This document shows positions 24,556-34,091 of a DNA stretch of 46,508 nt, piece after piece. A model generated the notes under the pieces. That model was not told where the DNA came from, did no database searches, and was given only the letters and a program-made list of their open reading frames with translations. Both the position numbers and the translations under genes were made by a program. The stretch covers positions 1 to 46,508 of IMG/VR virus record IMGVR_UViG_3300010885_022261. One strand, given 5' to 3'. The stretch's first letter is position 1, and the number at the start of each line of letters is the position of its first letter. The stretch comes from a virus.

Positions 24556-27500
24556 TGGGATTACAATCTAAACAATACTACTTTTGGCTATTAGACGCAA
24601 ATGGAAAGTTTCTATATGCAACTTATGATTTAACGGGGAAGCCTGTTATTAAAAAGCAATCGCAGCCGATACCGTTGCAATATTCGCCGTCTGATTTGAT
24701 TAAGTCGAAATTATCTTTTGCAACTAATCAAAAGTATTTTTCTTTAAATAGAACTATCACTTACCCTTTAAAGTTCATCAAAGATGGGGCGGACATTTTA
24801 CGTTGGATGGATTATAACGGTAACGGTTATGAATCTATTTGTTATCTAGTTGTTACTAAGCTAAATACTGCGACGGGAATTAATGAACTTGCCTATCGTG
24901 GTAAGATTGATTTTAGCCGCAAAGTAGATGATCCAAGAACGGGTTACACCGTTAGCACATTAGATGAATCCGCATGGAGTATATTATCGGCAAATGAAAG
25001 CGTATTGTATCAAATTGACTGCTCTCCTACTAATCCGAAGGCAGTAAGGGTATTGTTTGACGGGGTGACGCTTAGGAATAAAGTTACTTATCAAAGTATA
25101 GGCTCACAGTTTCAGATTAGAAGTTATGGAGGTTGGACTGTTATACCTTTTTCATTAATCAATCAAGACGGTGATAGTGCTGGAGTTGTTTATAACAATC
25201 AGATATTAACCAACTATGAAAGAGTTGCAGTAAATGAATCTAATGGATTAATTAACGGCGAGTTAATTTACTCAGTATATCCTTTAAATGGTTTTCGCAT
25301 TACAGGAACTTATAGTTATCGTGCTAATTGCCCAGGCGGTTTTACAGGTTTATGGTTTAAATTAGTTACGGTAATTGGCGGCATTACTAATCGAATAATA
25401 ATGATTAAAAATGTTAATTACAGAGACCCGAATATTAGAATTAATGATGAAAATATAAAGGACATTGTAAATATCGACATTACATTAGATTTGGCAGCTA
25501 GTGAACGTGTATTTTTATTTGTTCAAGCTACTGAGAATGGATTTGGAAATGTACCTGTAATTATACCCGAACCTTCAAACTTATTCGTATCCGTCCAAAC
25601 AGTCACCAAACCCCAAATATGCTACGGATTGCGGGCGTTTGATTTATTGCAGGGGATAGTATCAAAAGCAACTAGAAATAAATACACTATACGAAGCAAT
25701 TATTTTGAAAACAATGATAACCTAGATATTTGTTTCAGTGGTGATGCTATTCGTCAAATACCTAACGCTTATATTCAATCTTCTTTTAGCGATTGGTTTA
25801 AGTCGTTCGATTGTGATAAGTACCTAGCAATGCGAATAATAAACGGGGTATTGTGGATTGAACCCGCTACAACTGTTTACGCTATTGGCGATACTTTAAT
25901 GGATTTGGGCGAAATTAGCAACCTTAACTTAATGCCCGCTATTGAATACGTTTGCAATGAGGTTAAAGTAGGTAGCACAAAACAAGATTACAGGCACTCA
26001 AACGGGCGTTATGAGTTCAACTCTACAAATAGTTTTTCATTGCCTGTAAAAACGGTTCAAAAGTCGTTAGATTTGGTGAGTAAATATAGGCGTGATAGTT
26101 ATGGCATTAGTTTCCTTATTTTAGATTACCAAGGTAGCAGTACTAAGGATAATTTAGGGGATACAAATGTATTTGTTGTAAGGATTACAAACGAGCAAGC
26201 AAGTGCAACGACTAATGTAGAAACATTTATACAATTAACAGTTGACAACGCCCCACTAGCACCATTTATACGCTACCCTTTTCAAGGGGCATGGATTACA
26301 AATGATAAGCCGACTATTCAAGGCGTTGCACCCGCAGGAAGTACAGTGAATATTTATGCAGACCACTCATTAGACGGAGGTACTACAGCAGATAGTAACG
26401 GTAATTGGAGTTACACTTTAGTAAATGCCTTATCTTCTTTTGCCTACACTGTAAACCCAGACGGTAGTATTACAGTAACAGCAAGCGGGCAGCATACTAT
26501 AGACGCTACTTTTACCGATGACGGCGCAGCGGTAAATAGCGTAACTATAACGGTAGATACAACGTCTACTACATCAACGGCGATTACTTCACTTGCAGAT
26601 CGTCAGAATATTTACGACAATAAGCCACTATTAAAAGGCGTTTCCCAGACAGGAGACACAATAACGATAAAGGTTGATAATATTACTATTGGTACTACTA
26701 CAGCCGATGGGAGCGGACTATGGTTTTATCAACTACCTAGATTAACTAACGCCACACACAAGATTGAGGCGAACGCTATTGCGATAAACGTAAACGTTAA
26801 TAATGCAGTAGACTATCCTTTAGTAACTTCATTTAGTGATGGATTTGTAGAAGTGAATAACTTACCTACTATTAGTGGCGTATCAATGCCAAACGAAACG
26901 GTTACTTTATATCTGAACTATCAAGTACCTACTATTCTAGCAAGTACAAGGGCTGATAGTTATGGTAATTGGAGCGTAACAGTAGTACCACAACCTTATC
27001 CTATCAATCCGCCTATACCCTATATTCCAAATGGGCTTAATATAGTTTCTACATCATTAACTAATCAGATTGTGCAGATTGCAGTTAGTGGGTATAAATT
27101 AGACAGACCTACATTTAGCGAGATTAGCGGCGTAATTGATAACACTGTATTTAATACGCATTATTCGCCAAAAAGGATGTTACAATCTAGGGGTGCATTT
27201 TGGAAGTCTATTTTATGGCAAATACCACAAGCGCAATTGTCATTCGAGGCGGCAGATAAAAACGCATTATTAAAGACAGTCCTAAACGGAATCACTACCC
27301 AAGAAAATACGCCTTTAAAATTAAGCGATGTATCTGATAGTGCTTTATTTTTGCCGATAAAGGCGAAGTTTAGAACTCGTGTTCCCGCTACGTTTAATCA
27401 GATACTTTACGATTTCAATAGCGGCGGCGTAATACAAGGGGAGTATAGGGGTAACGTTATTTACTTTATGCCTGTAGGGCAAATGACACAGGCTAACGTG

Positions 27501-28523
27501 ACTGATGAAGTGCAAGAATGGGAGTTATTACTATCGCCTTTGAATGACTTGAATAATATTATGCAGTTGTCGAGAGATAACACAACTTTAGATATGATGA
27601 AAAACGCAATTTCAATAAGTGACTATAACCCGCTACATTTTGTGGTGTATAATTTCGAGAAAAACGAAAAATATAACACCTACCAAATGTTTGAAGAATG
27701 GTTTAAAGATAGAAACTTACAATATATTACTCAGCCTGACTACTTGCAAAAGTGGCAAACTAGCGATAATATTACTATTCAGATAGTAAACGATAATCTT
27801 AGCGGGTTGAAGCTAAAAATGTATAATTGCTATACAGGCACGCTAATAGATACAATTGATTTTGCAGCAGTACCAACACAGCCGACAGTATCGCCTAAGA
27901 TTACATTAGAGGCATTGATTACGCTATCAGATTACGGGGAAGGTGAGTATTTCTTTGTAATTTACACTAATACTACACCTATTGCAATTTCGGAAAGAAT
28001 AAATGTTAAGGACGTTTGGAGTAACACAATATTGATAGAAGCAAACGATATTAATAATAAGCCTGATACTTTCTTTTCTACAGGTTTTACTCCTACGTTA
28101 AGAGTTGAAGGATTGGTAACAAACTTTATTCCAGAGATAGTAACATGGCAAAATAAGGACGAAATAGGCAATAACCAAATGCTTCATTCTATCCCGTCAA
28201 AGAAAAAAACTATCTATTTCGGAGACCCTACAGGATTGCCAGATTACATGGCTAATAAAATAAGTCTGTTTACTCAGCTATCAAATTGCAATATCGAAGG
28301 GCAACAATTTGTAATGATTGCAGATAGCAAACTAGAACCTAATGAAACAGACGGTTATCCAATGTTTTATTATAAGTTAGATTTGGAACTAGCTAAAAAT
28401 AGAACTTCAAATATATTTGCAGTAGAAGGCGGTAATGTATCGGTAGTAACATTAGCGGTTGATGCCAGCGCATTTAATGGCAATCAAGGAACAATAATAA
28501 ACGTAGAACTAACAAACGAATAA
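24555..28523 (+). CDS. Large tail-tip/baseplate protein with Ig-like repeats
   Basis: 1322 residues. The N-terminal half (starting MGLQSKQYYFWLLDANGKFL) is beta-rich with tail-tip style. Three Ig-like repeats follow from about 567 to 835, each with an NKP/NLP strand and a DSNGNWSY, DGSGLWFYQL or DSYGNWSVTV turn. The C-terminal part is again beta-rich. Ig-like repeats in tail proteins commonly bind cell-surface glycans weakly. It probably works as the central tip protein linking tube and fibres. Confidence 0.75.
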   Translation: MGLQSKQYYFWLLDANGKFLYATYDLTGKPVIKKQSQPIPLQYSPSDLIKSKLSFATNQKYFSLNRTITYPLKFIKDGADILRWMDYNGNGYESICYLVVTKLNTATGINELAYRGKIDFSRKVDDPRTGYTVSTLDESAWSILSANESVLYQIDCSPTNPKAVRVLFDGVTLRNKVTYQSIGSQFQIRSYGGWTVIPFSLINQDGDSAGVVYNNQILTNYERVAVNESNGLINGELIYSVYPLNGFRITGTYSYRANCPGGFTGLWFKLVTVIGGITNRIIMIKNVNYRDPNIRINDENIKDIVNIDITLDLAASERVFLFVQATENGFGNVPVIIPEPSNLFVSVQTVTKPQICYGLRAFDLLQGIVSKATRNKYTIRSNYFENNDNLDICFSGDAIRQIPNAYIQSSFSDWFKSFDCDKYLAMRIINGVLWIEPATTVYAIGDTLMDLGEISNLNLMPAIEYVCNEVKVGSTKQDYRHSNGRYEFNSTNSFSLPVKTVQKSLDLVSKYRRDSYGISFLILDYQGSSTKDNLGDTNVFVVRITNEQASATTNVETFIQLTVDNAPLAPFIRYPFQGAWITNDKPTIQGVAPAGSTVNIYADHSLDGGTTADSNGNWSYTLVNALSSFAYTVNPDGSITVTASGQHTIDATFTDDGAAVNSVTITVDTTSTTSTAITSLADRQNIYDNKPLLKGVSQTGDTITIKVDNITIGTTTADGSGLWFYQLPRLTNATHKIEANAIAINVNVNNAVDYPLVTSFSDGFVEVNNLPTISGVSMPNETVTLYLNYQVPTILASTRADSYGNWSVTVVPQPYPINPPIPYIPNGLNIVSTSLTNQIVQIAVSGYKLDRPTFSEISGVIDNTVFNTHYSPKRMLQSRGAFWKSILWQIPQAQLSFEAADKNALLKTVLNGITTQENTPLKLSDVSDSALFLPIKAKFRTRVPATFNQILYDFNSGGVIQGEYRGNVIYFMPVGQMTQANVTDEVQEWELLLSPLNDLNNIMQLSRDNTTLDMMKNAISISDYNPLHFVVYNFEKNEKYNTYQMFEEWFKDRNLQYITQPDYLQKWQTSDNITIQIVNDNLSGLKLKMYNCYTGTLIDTIDFAAVPTQPTVSPKITLEALITLSDYGEGEYFFVIYTNTTPIAISERINVKDVWSNTILIEANDINNKPDTFFSTGFTPTLRVEGLVTNFIPEIVTWQNKDEIGNNQMLHSIPSKKKTIYFGDPTGLPDYMANKISLFTQLSNCNIEGQQFVMIADSKLEPNETDGYPMFYYKLDLELAKNRTSNIFAVEGGNVSVVTLAVDASAFNGNQGTIINVELTNE

Positions 28524-28527
28524 TAAT

Positions 28528-29907
28528 ATGGCAACTTGCACTTTAAACGCAGCTAGTACAGCTTTTCCTTTAATAACAAACAGAACAAGGGCGGAACTTT
28601 ATAAAGTATCTGACCCCGTTGCATTGTACGCTTCAATAATTGATACTACAAGCGGACACCCCGCAAGAAGTTGGGCGTTTACAGGATTAGACCGTACTAA
28701 CTATTTATTTCAAATTACCGAAATAGACGGTAGTGGGAATATATTGTCGGTATTATCAGAGCCTATGACGGTAGTCCCTGACCAATTAGACGGGCTACAA
28801 TTCAGAACACCAGAACAAATTAAAGTAGGTACTACAATAGGACTAACAGCGGGTGCAAGTATCGCAACATTTGACGGAACAGGCGGCGCACCTGACTATC
28901 GTGGTTGGGAAATTAGACCATGCGTTATTGGTGGGCAAAACTATTTAATAAAAGGAGTAGACTATAGTTATAACATATCTACAGGGTTATTTTCCTTACT
29001 TCAAAGTGGCGATGTTTTTGCAGATATGCAAGTTTATAATATCCAGTTTGATGATAGAATTAACCCAGCAGGAGGCAGTACGCCTACTACTTTTGATTTA
29101 ACTACAATGTTAATTACGAACAATACTACATTAACGACTAATGATATAGGTAAGCAGCTAATAGTTGAACCAAGTGGAACATATTTAGAAATAACACTGC
29201 CTTCAATATCGAGTGTAGTTAGTGGGAGGGAGACGCATATAGATGTTAGCGTAGCAGCTAGTAATTTGTGCGTTAAATTAGTTTCTTATGGAACTGACGC
29301 AATTAACTTTTTTACAGGCAATTGTTTCATATTGCCTAATGAGACATTGACATTATATAAGTTCACAAGGTCGGCGGGCGTTTATGAATGGCGTGTTAAA
29401 AATGCAGTAGGTAATTATGGCAAAATAGGGGCTTTTATTTATAGTGATGCAGATAACGCATCTACTTTTAATATGATTGAAAGTAACGGCAGCAGCTTAG
29501 ATACTTCGCAATATGCAAGGCTATACAATGATTTTGTATTGAATCTGCCATCTACCCAAGTGTGTAATTATGATGATTGGGCTACGGGTGATAATAAATA
29601 TAAATTCAGTTATGCTAACTCAGCTAACCCAAGTTATGCAAATCAATTTCTAATACCAGACAGGAGAGACTTATTTATTCGATCTACTTCATCAACAGGA
29701 CAACCAAGCGACTATCAAAACGATGCGATAAAAGCACATGCCCATGAACAAAGGACATTTACAGCGGTAGGCGATGGAGGAAATAAGCCAGTAGGTTTTA
29801 ATAATACGTCAGGTAGTCTTACGGGGCATGGATATAATACAGCCAATTTTGGTGACACAGAAACACGCCCTAAAAACTTTTCTTCACGATTATATATTTT
29901 AATCTAA
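28528..29907 (+). CDS. Tail fibre protein with tail-collar-type C-terminus
   Basis: 459 residues. The C-terminal 100 or so residues follow the phage tail-collar pattern: LIPDRRDLFIRSTSSTGQPS, then DAIKAHAHEQRTF with paired His, and a final TETRPKNFSSRLYILI. The central part is beta-rich. Collar domains trimerise and fold the fibre tip, so this is a likely receptor-binding fibre. It ends where a promoter-like box for the next gene lies. Confidence 0.78.
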   Translation: MATCTLNAASTAFPLITNRTRAELYKVSDPVALYASIIDTTSGHPARSWAFTGLDRTNYLFQITEIDGSGNILSVLSEPMTVVPDQLDGLQFRTPEQIKVGTTIGLTAGASIATFDGTGGAPDYRGWEIRPCVIGGQNYLIKGVDYSYNISTGLFSLLQSGDVFADMQVYNIQFDDRINPAGGSTPTTFDLTTMLITNNTTLTTNDIGKQLIVEPSGTYLEITLPSISSVVSGRETHIDVSVAASNLCVKLVSYGTDAINFFTGNCFILPNETLTLYKFTRSAGVYEWRVKNAVGNYGKIGAFIYSDADNASTFNMIESNGSSLDTSQYARLYNDFVLNLPSTQVCNYDDWATGDNKYKFSYANSANPSYANQFLIPDRRDLFIRSTSSTGQPSDYQNDAIKAHAHEQRTFTAVGDGGNKPVGFNNTSGSLTGHGYNTANFGDTETRPKNFSSRLYILI

Positions 29908-29912
29908 ATTTG
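29905..29912 (+). promoter_or_regulatory. -7 box TAAATTTG
   Basis: Matches TAnnTTTG, overlapping the stop of the fibre gene and ending 6 bases before ATG 29919, so again a leaderless transcript is predicted. No clear -33 element. Confidence 0.35.
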
Positions 29913-29918
29913 TAAAAT

Positions 29919-31553
29919 ATGAGGTATTTAATAGCATTTTTATTACTTTGTTCGACAGCCTACGGGCAAATATATCAGCCGTCAATAGCTACGGTTTATG
30001 GTAGTCATAACTTACGATTAAAAGCCGATAGCGTTCAGCATTTGCCAGAGTATAACGATAGTTTATTTCACTCTACCGACCATTCAGCGCAAATAAGGGT
30101 AATTAATGGCAACATGTACTATTATAGTGCATCATTATCACATTGGATTAAGCTATTATCAGGATCATCCACCACCCCATCCCTCCAACAAGTAACCTCA
30201 GTTAGCGATACTACTAACATAGGAATTAGGATTAATGATAATACAGGGCGAGAGGTTACAAGGTTAAAAAATGACGGTAGCGGGCATTTTGGATATAATA
30301 ATGAGATAGTATGGGATTCAATCCAACGAATGACGGTTAATTATTTATGGATGCAAAAGGGTGGTTATTTTCCTTTCGATACTATTCAGCCTCAGTGGTT
30401 TATAAATACTAGGTACGGCAATGGTATAGCCTTTCACGCCGATACGCCTTATTATTCAAAGGGTGACGGGCATTTTTATCCGTTTACAATAGGTTTATCG
30501 AGCGGTTACGAACCTAAAATAACCTCACCAAATACAGTTAATAAATATTGGACAGGTTATAAGACTTTCGCTACACTTTTAACAGATAGCGTAAATGAAG
30601 GAAGCACTAATTTATACTACACAGACTTAAGGGCAAGGGGTAGTTTATCCGCAACCCGTAACGCTTCAACAGGATCTATATTTACCTATAATTCGTCTAC
30701 AGGGGCATTTAATTTAGATACTACAAAATACCAAGCCCCATTAGTCAGCGCAACCAATATCAAAACAATAAACGGTAGTAGCATATTAGGTAGCGGTGAT
30801 TTAACTGTTAGTGGTGGTTTAACAGGTGCAGGATCTGTGAGTAGTTCAATAGTCCCAGTTGCATTATGGAGTGTAACGAATAGTAAACTAACATCACCAA
30901 CTAAGGGGGCTAATAACAACGATTACATTGCTTTTGATACAACAAATAAAGATATTTATTTGGCTAACAATGGTACGAACAGTAATGTTTATGTGGTTAA
31001 TACAATAACAGGAAGAAAATCATTTGGGCTGCATACTAATAGTGATGGGAGTGGTGCATTATATATGTACGATGGAACGGTAAGTGCTAACATTAAAGGG
31101 TACTTCAGCTACGACCAAGCAACGTTTACAAGTAATGGTATTTATGGTTGGACAAACTCAACGTCTACTGCCAATGGTAGTATGACAACGGGCATATCAA
31201 GAACTGCCAACGCAACAATAGCTGTAGGGAATGGAACGGCGGGGAATACGAGTGGAACGATTGTAGCTGCAAATTACAACTCTACAGCGACACAAACAAC
31301 GGTATCAGCATCTAGCAGTGGCAGCGTGGTATTTAGTCAGCCATTCGCAGGAACTAGCTATAAGAAAGTAATGATCTATTGCAATGCTGCAACGGGTACG
31401 GCAACTTATACTTTCCCAACGGCATTCACAAATACGCCTACGGTATTATCAACTAATGGATTAGCTACATCATTAGTCACATCATTAAGCACAACGGCAA
31501 CAACAATTACAGGCACATCATCAACAGGCATTCTTATTATTGAAGGATATTAA
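29919..31553 (+). CDS. Fibre-like protein with Sec signal peptide
   Basis: 544 residues. [16 protein letters not shown] at 1-16 is a signal peptide with the typical G|Q cleavage. The mature protein has tail-fibre hallmarks: [15 protein letters not shown] and [14 protein letters not shown], both common in phage tail fibres, then a repetitive glycine, threonine, serine-rich tip ([20 protein letters not shown]). A signal peptide on a fibre protein is odd, since virions assemble in the cytosol. It could be exported and displayed, or the signal may have another use. Confidence 0.75.
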   Translation: MRYLIAFLLLCSTAYGQIYQPSIATVYGSHNLRLKADSVQHLPEYNDSLFHSTDHSAQIRVINGNMYYYSASLSHWIKLLSGSSTTPSLQQVTSVSDTTNIGIRINDNTGREVTRLKNDGSGHFGYNNEIVWDSIQRMTVNYLWMQKGGYFPFDTIQPQWFINTRYGNGIAFHADTPYYSKGDGHFYPFTIGLSSGYEPKITSPNTVNKYWTGYKTFATLLTDSVNEGSTNLYYTDLRARGSLSATRNASTGSIFTYNSSTGAFNLDTTKYQAPLVSATNIKTINGSSILGSGDLTVSGGLTGAGSVSSSIVPVALWSVTNSKLTSPTKGANNNDYIAFDTTNKDIYLANNGTNSNVYVVNTITGRKSFGLHTNSDGSGALYMYDGTVSANIKGYFSYDQATFTSNGIYGWTNSTSTANGSMTTGISRTANATIAVGNGTAGNTSGTIVAANYNSTATQTTVSASSSGSVVFSQPFAGTSYKKVMIYCNAATGTATYTFPTAFTNTPTVLSTNGLATSLVTSLSTTATTITGTSSTGILIIEGY

Positions 31554-31563
31554 AATTAAACAC

Positions 31564-31971
31564 ATGAAAAAAGTATTATTAGGATTAAGTTTATTGTTAG
31601 CATCTATTAGTTACGGTCAATTAGTTCCGGTAGTTGACGCAAGTTTTACCCCTACCATTGACACTTCAGTACACAGCACATTGGCGTGTAAGGTTAATTC
31701 AATAGTTTCTACGTTAGATAAAGATACTATAACAAGAGTATCAATTACTACGCTATACGATAATAATGTATCGGATAGTATCAACGGTATTGCTAATGTT
31801 CAAATTAATCTGTTAGACGCTAAATTAAAGGCAGTTAAATCGTATGGGTTTACCTTTCAAGGCATTAATCACTACTATTGGTATTACATCGGTAATGAGT
31901 ACGCTTTTAAGGTTGCAGCCACTTATTTAAAAAATAGTCCTGATATTTCACTAACATTAACTTTTAAATAG
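31564..31971 (+). CDS. Secreted-type hypothetical protein, 135 residues
   Basis: MKKVLLGLSLLLASISYG at 1-18 is a signal peptide with predicted cleavage before Q19. The mature part is beta-rich (VDASFTPTIDTSVHSTLA). It follows the fibre-like protein by 10 bases and shares the same export feature. ATG 31564 is chosen because the upstream in-frame start overlaps the previous gene and would bury the signal peptide. Function unknown. Confidence 0.65.
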   Translation: MKKVLLGLSLLLASISYGQLVPVVDASFTPTIDTSVHSTLACKVNSIVSTLDKDTITRVSITTLYDNNVSDSINGIANVQINLLDAKLKAVKSYGFTFQGINHYYWYYIGNEYAFKVAATYLKNSPDISLTLTFK

Positions 31972-32012
31972 TATTTTCGAATCCAATTAACCCCCTACGA
32001 GAATGAAATTAA

Positions 32013-32225
32013 ATGATAACACTAAAAGAAAATTCAATGATACACCATGTTAAAGAGACATTCGAAGGGATTGTTTTGGGTGTAATTGGAATATTCAACT
32101 TCTCTATATCGTGGAATACGATTGATAATTCGATGAAAGTAATAGCCTTTCTTTTAGGCTGCATTTGTACTATTGCTACAACTAGATATTATATTAAGGC
32201 ATCAAAGAAATTAGATAAAAAATAA
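32013..32225 (+). CDS. Small membrane protein, holin-like, 70 residues
   Basis: Two hydrophobic segments (GIVLGVIGIFNFSISW and KVIAFLLGCICTIATT) and a lysine-rich C-terminus KASKKLDKK, the layout of a class II holin. It is 5 bases before a second two-helix membrane protein and close to lysozyme and spanin genes. Which of the two forms the lytic hole is not clear. Confidence 0.6.
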   Translation: MITLKENSMIHHVKETFEGIVLGVIGIFNFSISWNTIDNSMKVIAFLLGCICTIATTRYYIKASKKLDKK

Positions 32226-32230
32226 ATAAA

Positions 32231-32476
32231 ATGAAAGAATTACTACAAAGGTTATCAGCACCTACACCCGACTTCTTCAAGGGCATTATAGTAAAAGCTA
32301 TTGCCATTGGTGCAGTTGGCGGCGTATTAGTTGGATTGCCAGCAGCAGTACCTTTTATTGCTTTCCCTCCTGTATTAACTACAATAGGCGGCTACATGGT
32401 AGCAATTGGGTTAGTAGCAGGCAGTGTGGCTAAAACCGCTAAGGTTGATGTACCGAAAGATGATGTAGCGCAATAA
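32231..32476 (+). CDS. Small membrane protein, holin-like, 81 residues
   Basis: Two hydrophobic glycine- and alanine-rich segments (IVKAIAIGAVGGVLVGLPAA and TIGGYMVAIGLVAGSVAK) with a charged C-terminus. Paired with the preceding holin-like gene, so holin and antiholin are possible. It is followed by a terminator. Confidence 0.6.
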   Translation: MKELLQRLSAPTPDFFKGIIVKAIAIGAVGGVLVGLPAAVPFIAFPPVLTTIGGYMVAIGLVAGSVAKTAKVDVPKDDVAQ

Positions 32477-32483
32477 ATAATTA

Positions 32484-32527
32484 TCACGGGAAGCCTCTCA
32501 ACGATGCTCACTTGCCCGTGACTTTTT
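32484..32527 (+). terminator. Terminator after the holin-like genes
   Basis: TCACGGG (32484-32490) pairs with CCCGTGA (32515-32521); AAG/CTT extends the stem inward past one bulged G. Five T follow. It ends the tail/holin transcript before the Tad2-like gene. Confidence 0.65.
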
Positions 32528-32555
32528 AAGTTTATTAACAATTAAAAATAGGATT

Positions 32556-32786
32556 ATGAGTACAGAAAATTTAAGTTTTGGAGGGGCTATTGAATCATTA
32601 AAACATGGTGAAAAAGTTGCACGTATAGGGTGGAATGGGAAAGGTATGTTTTTGGAATTACAAGTAGTAGATGAACATTCAAAAATGGGTCATAACTATG
32701 TTTACATGAGTGATGTTAATGGCAAATTGTTTCCATGGAATCCTAATAACTTGGATATTCTTGCAGAAGATTGGTGTATTTTGTAA
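32556..32786 (+). CDS. DUF2829/Tad2-like protein (candidate anti-Thoeris)
   Basis: 76 residues matching the DUF2829 pattern: SFGGAIESLKHGEKVARIGW, then WNGKGMFLELQ, a YVYMSDVNGKLFPWNP strand and a final DILAEDWCIL. The conserved RxGWNGKGM and PWxxxxxDxLAEDW are all present. DUF2829 includes Tad2, which sequesters the cyclic ADP-ribose-type signal (1''-3' gcADPR) of Thoeris defence, and some members also affect CBASS. It forms a tetrameric pocket protein in known cases. Membership is clear; anti-defence activity is inferred. Confidence 0.82.
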   Translation: MSTENLSFGGAIESLKHGEKVARIGWNGKGMFLELQVVDEHSKMGHNYVYMSDVNGKLFPWNPNNLDILAEDWCIL

Positions 32787-32819
32787 AGTAAATGTAGTAA
32801 AAGGCATACCGTAAGAACT

Positions 32820-32908
32820 GCCCTATACTCCTTTCAAAGCACCCATATTAATTAGGTGCAAGCCGTAGGGCGATTAACTTGCCGCAGTGGATGAAATTGA
32901 AACTGCGG
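32820..32908 (+). other. Structured non-coding region before the spanin gene
   Basis: GCCCTA (32820-32825) pairs with TAGGGC (32866-32871), enclosing GCACC (32839-32843) paired with GGTGC (32855-32859). A second hairpin CCGCAGT (32882-32888)/ACTGCGG (32902-32908) follows, 19 bases before ATG 32928. It may be a terminator region, a leader or a small RNA. No known RNA family is recognised. Confidence 0.45.
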
Positions 32909-32927
32909 TACTTTTAACTTTACATTT

Positions 32928-33416
32928 ATGAAATCTCTATCAATACACATTTTTCTAGTGATATGCTTTTTAACGGCGTGCATGACTATGCCGAAAGCTA
33001 TCCGAAAAGTAATTAATAGTCCAGAGGCTACCAACGAAGTATTGGCACTACATCCCTGTAAGGAAATAGCGGATAGTATTATAAGCAAAACAGATACTTT
33101 ACTGCATACCGATACTATCACTAACGTAGGCTTTTATATTGATACCGTTCATCATTGGCGATATGATACAGTTGTCCGCAATATTCGGACAGTTCAATTA
33201 ATTCATAAAACAGATAGTATTTTTGGTATAGACCAAAGGAAGTTAGATATACTGAATAATAGTATTCAAATAAGAGATAATCAGATAATAGGACTAGACC
33301 AACAGTTATCCGACAAATCAGCAGAAAATAAAGCTAAAGACAAATGGCTTTATTTATTCATTGGGTTATTTGTTATTGACTGTATTTATTTAGCTTTTAA
33401 ATTGTTTGTGAAATAA
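32928..33416 (+). CDS. Candidate unimolecular spanin (lipoprotein plus C-terminal membrane segment)
   Basis: 162 residues. MKSLSIHIFLVICFLTAC has a lipobox LTAC with Cys18; near the end WLYLFIGLFVIDCIYLAF is a transmembrane helix (about 140-158). The periplasmic middle has regular D-T repeats and a coiled region (NNSIQIRDNQIIGLDQQLSD). An outer-membrane lipid anchor plus inner-membrane helix in one chain is the u-spanin design (as in phage T1 gp11), which fuses the two membranes at lysis. It is beside lysozyme and holin-like genes. Spanins have little sequence conservation, so this rests on architecture. Confidence 0.72.
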   Translation: MKSLSIHIFLVICFLTACMTMPKAIRKVINSPEATNEVLALHPCKEIADSIISKTDTLLHTDTITNVGFYIDTVHHWRYDTVVRNIRTVQLIHKTDSIFGIDQRKLDILNNSIQIRDNQIIGLDQQLSDKSAENKAKDKWLYLFIGLFVIDCIYLAFKLFVK

Positions 33417-33586
33417 TGCAAGAATACACAGTTAAAATAAACGGCGGTAATCCTATTACGGTATTAGCTAATACTATTGATGAAGCAGCGCAAAAAGCAA
33501 TGAACTACAACATGATAGGTGATTGCGATGCAGTAGAATTTTTGAGTAATATGTTTAATTTGAAAGGTAATGAACACAGTAAATAA
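33416..33586 (+). CDS. Small hypothetical protein, 56 residues
   Basis: Starts MQEYTVKINGGNPITVLANT at the spanin stop (TAATG) and runs through a helix TIDEAAQKAMNYNMIGDC. It overlaps the lysozyme start by 17 bases. The overlaps on both sides support a real gene. No family recognised. Confidence 0.6.
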   Translation: MQEYTVKINGGNPITVLANTIDEAAQKAMNYNMIGDCDAVEFLSNMFNLKGNEHSK

Positions 33587-34031
33587 GGCAACTATAGACT
33601 TAATTAAGTCATTTGAAGGGTTCAGTGCAAAAGCTTATCATGACAGTATTGATCCGCCAAATGTGGACACAATCGGATATGGAAGTATACTTTATGAGGA
33701 TGGAAGAAAAGTAAAGGTAGGTGACCAAGATATAACGGAACAAAGAGCCATTCAATTATTAATGTGGGAGGTAAACTTAAAATCTAAAGCAGTAAGTAAA
33801 CTAATTACATCGAAAGTAAACGATAATCAATTCGGGGCTTTGGTTTCATTTGCCTATAATTTAGGCGAAGGCAACTTATCTAGCAGCACATTATTAAAGA
33901 AAGTAAACATTAATCCAAACGACCCTAGTATTCAGCTTGAATTTGATAAATGGATATACTCTAACCACTTGCCCGTTAAAGGCTTAGAACGCAGGCGTAG
34001 AGCAGAATGGACACTATATAATACTAAGTAA
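33570..34031 (+). CDS. T4-type lysozyme (GH24 endolysin)
   Basis: 153 residues. Catalytic Glu16 in KSFEGFSAKAYHD, Asp25 and Thr34 in DTIGYG match the E-D-T triad of T4 lysozyme, with a slightly longer D-to-T spacing. The second half has FGALVSFAYNLGEGNL and a final GLERRRRAEWTLY, both typical. It cleaves peptidoglycan between MurNAc and GlcNAc. There is no signal peptide, so release needs a holin, consistent with the holin-like genes upstream. Confidence 0.9.
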   Translation: MNTVNKATIDLIKSFEGFSAKAYHDSIDPPNVDTIGYGSILYEDGRKVKVGDQDITEQRAIQLLMWEVNLKSKAVSKLITSKVNDNQFGALVSFAYNLGEGNLSSSTLLKKVNINPNDPSIQLEFDKWIYSNHLPVKGLERRRRAEWTLYNTK

Positions 34032-34091
34032 TATGCCTACTCCTATAATTCGCTTTGAACCTTTGAAGATTATTAACACAATGTCTAAAAT

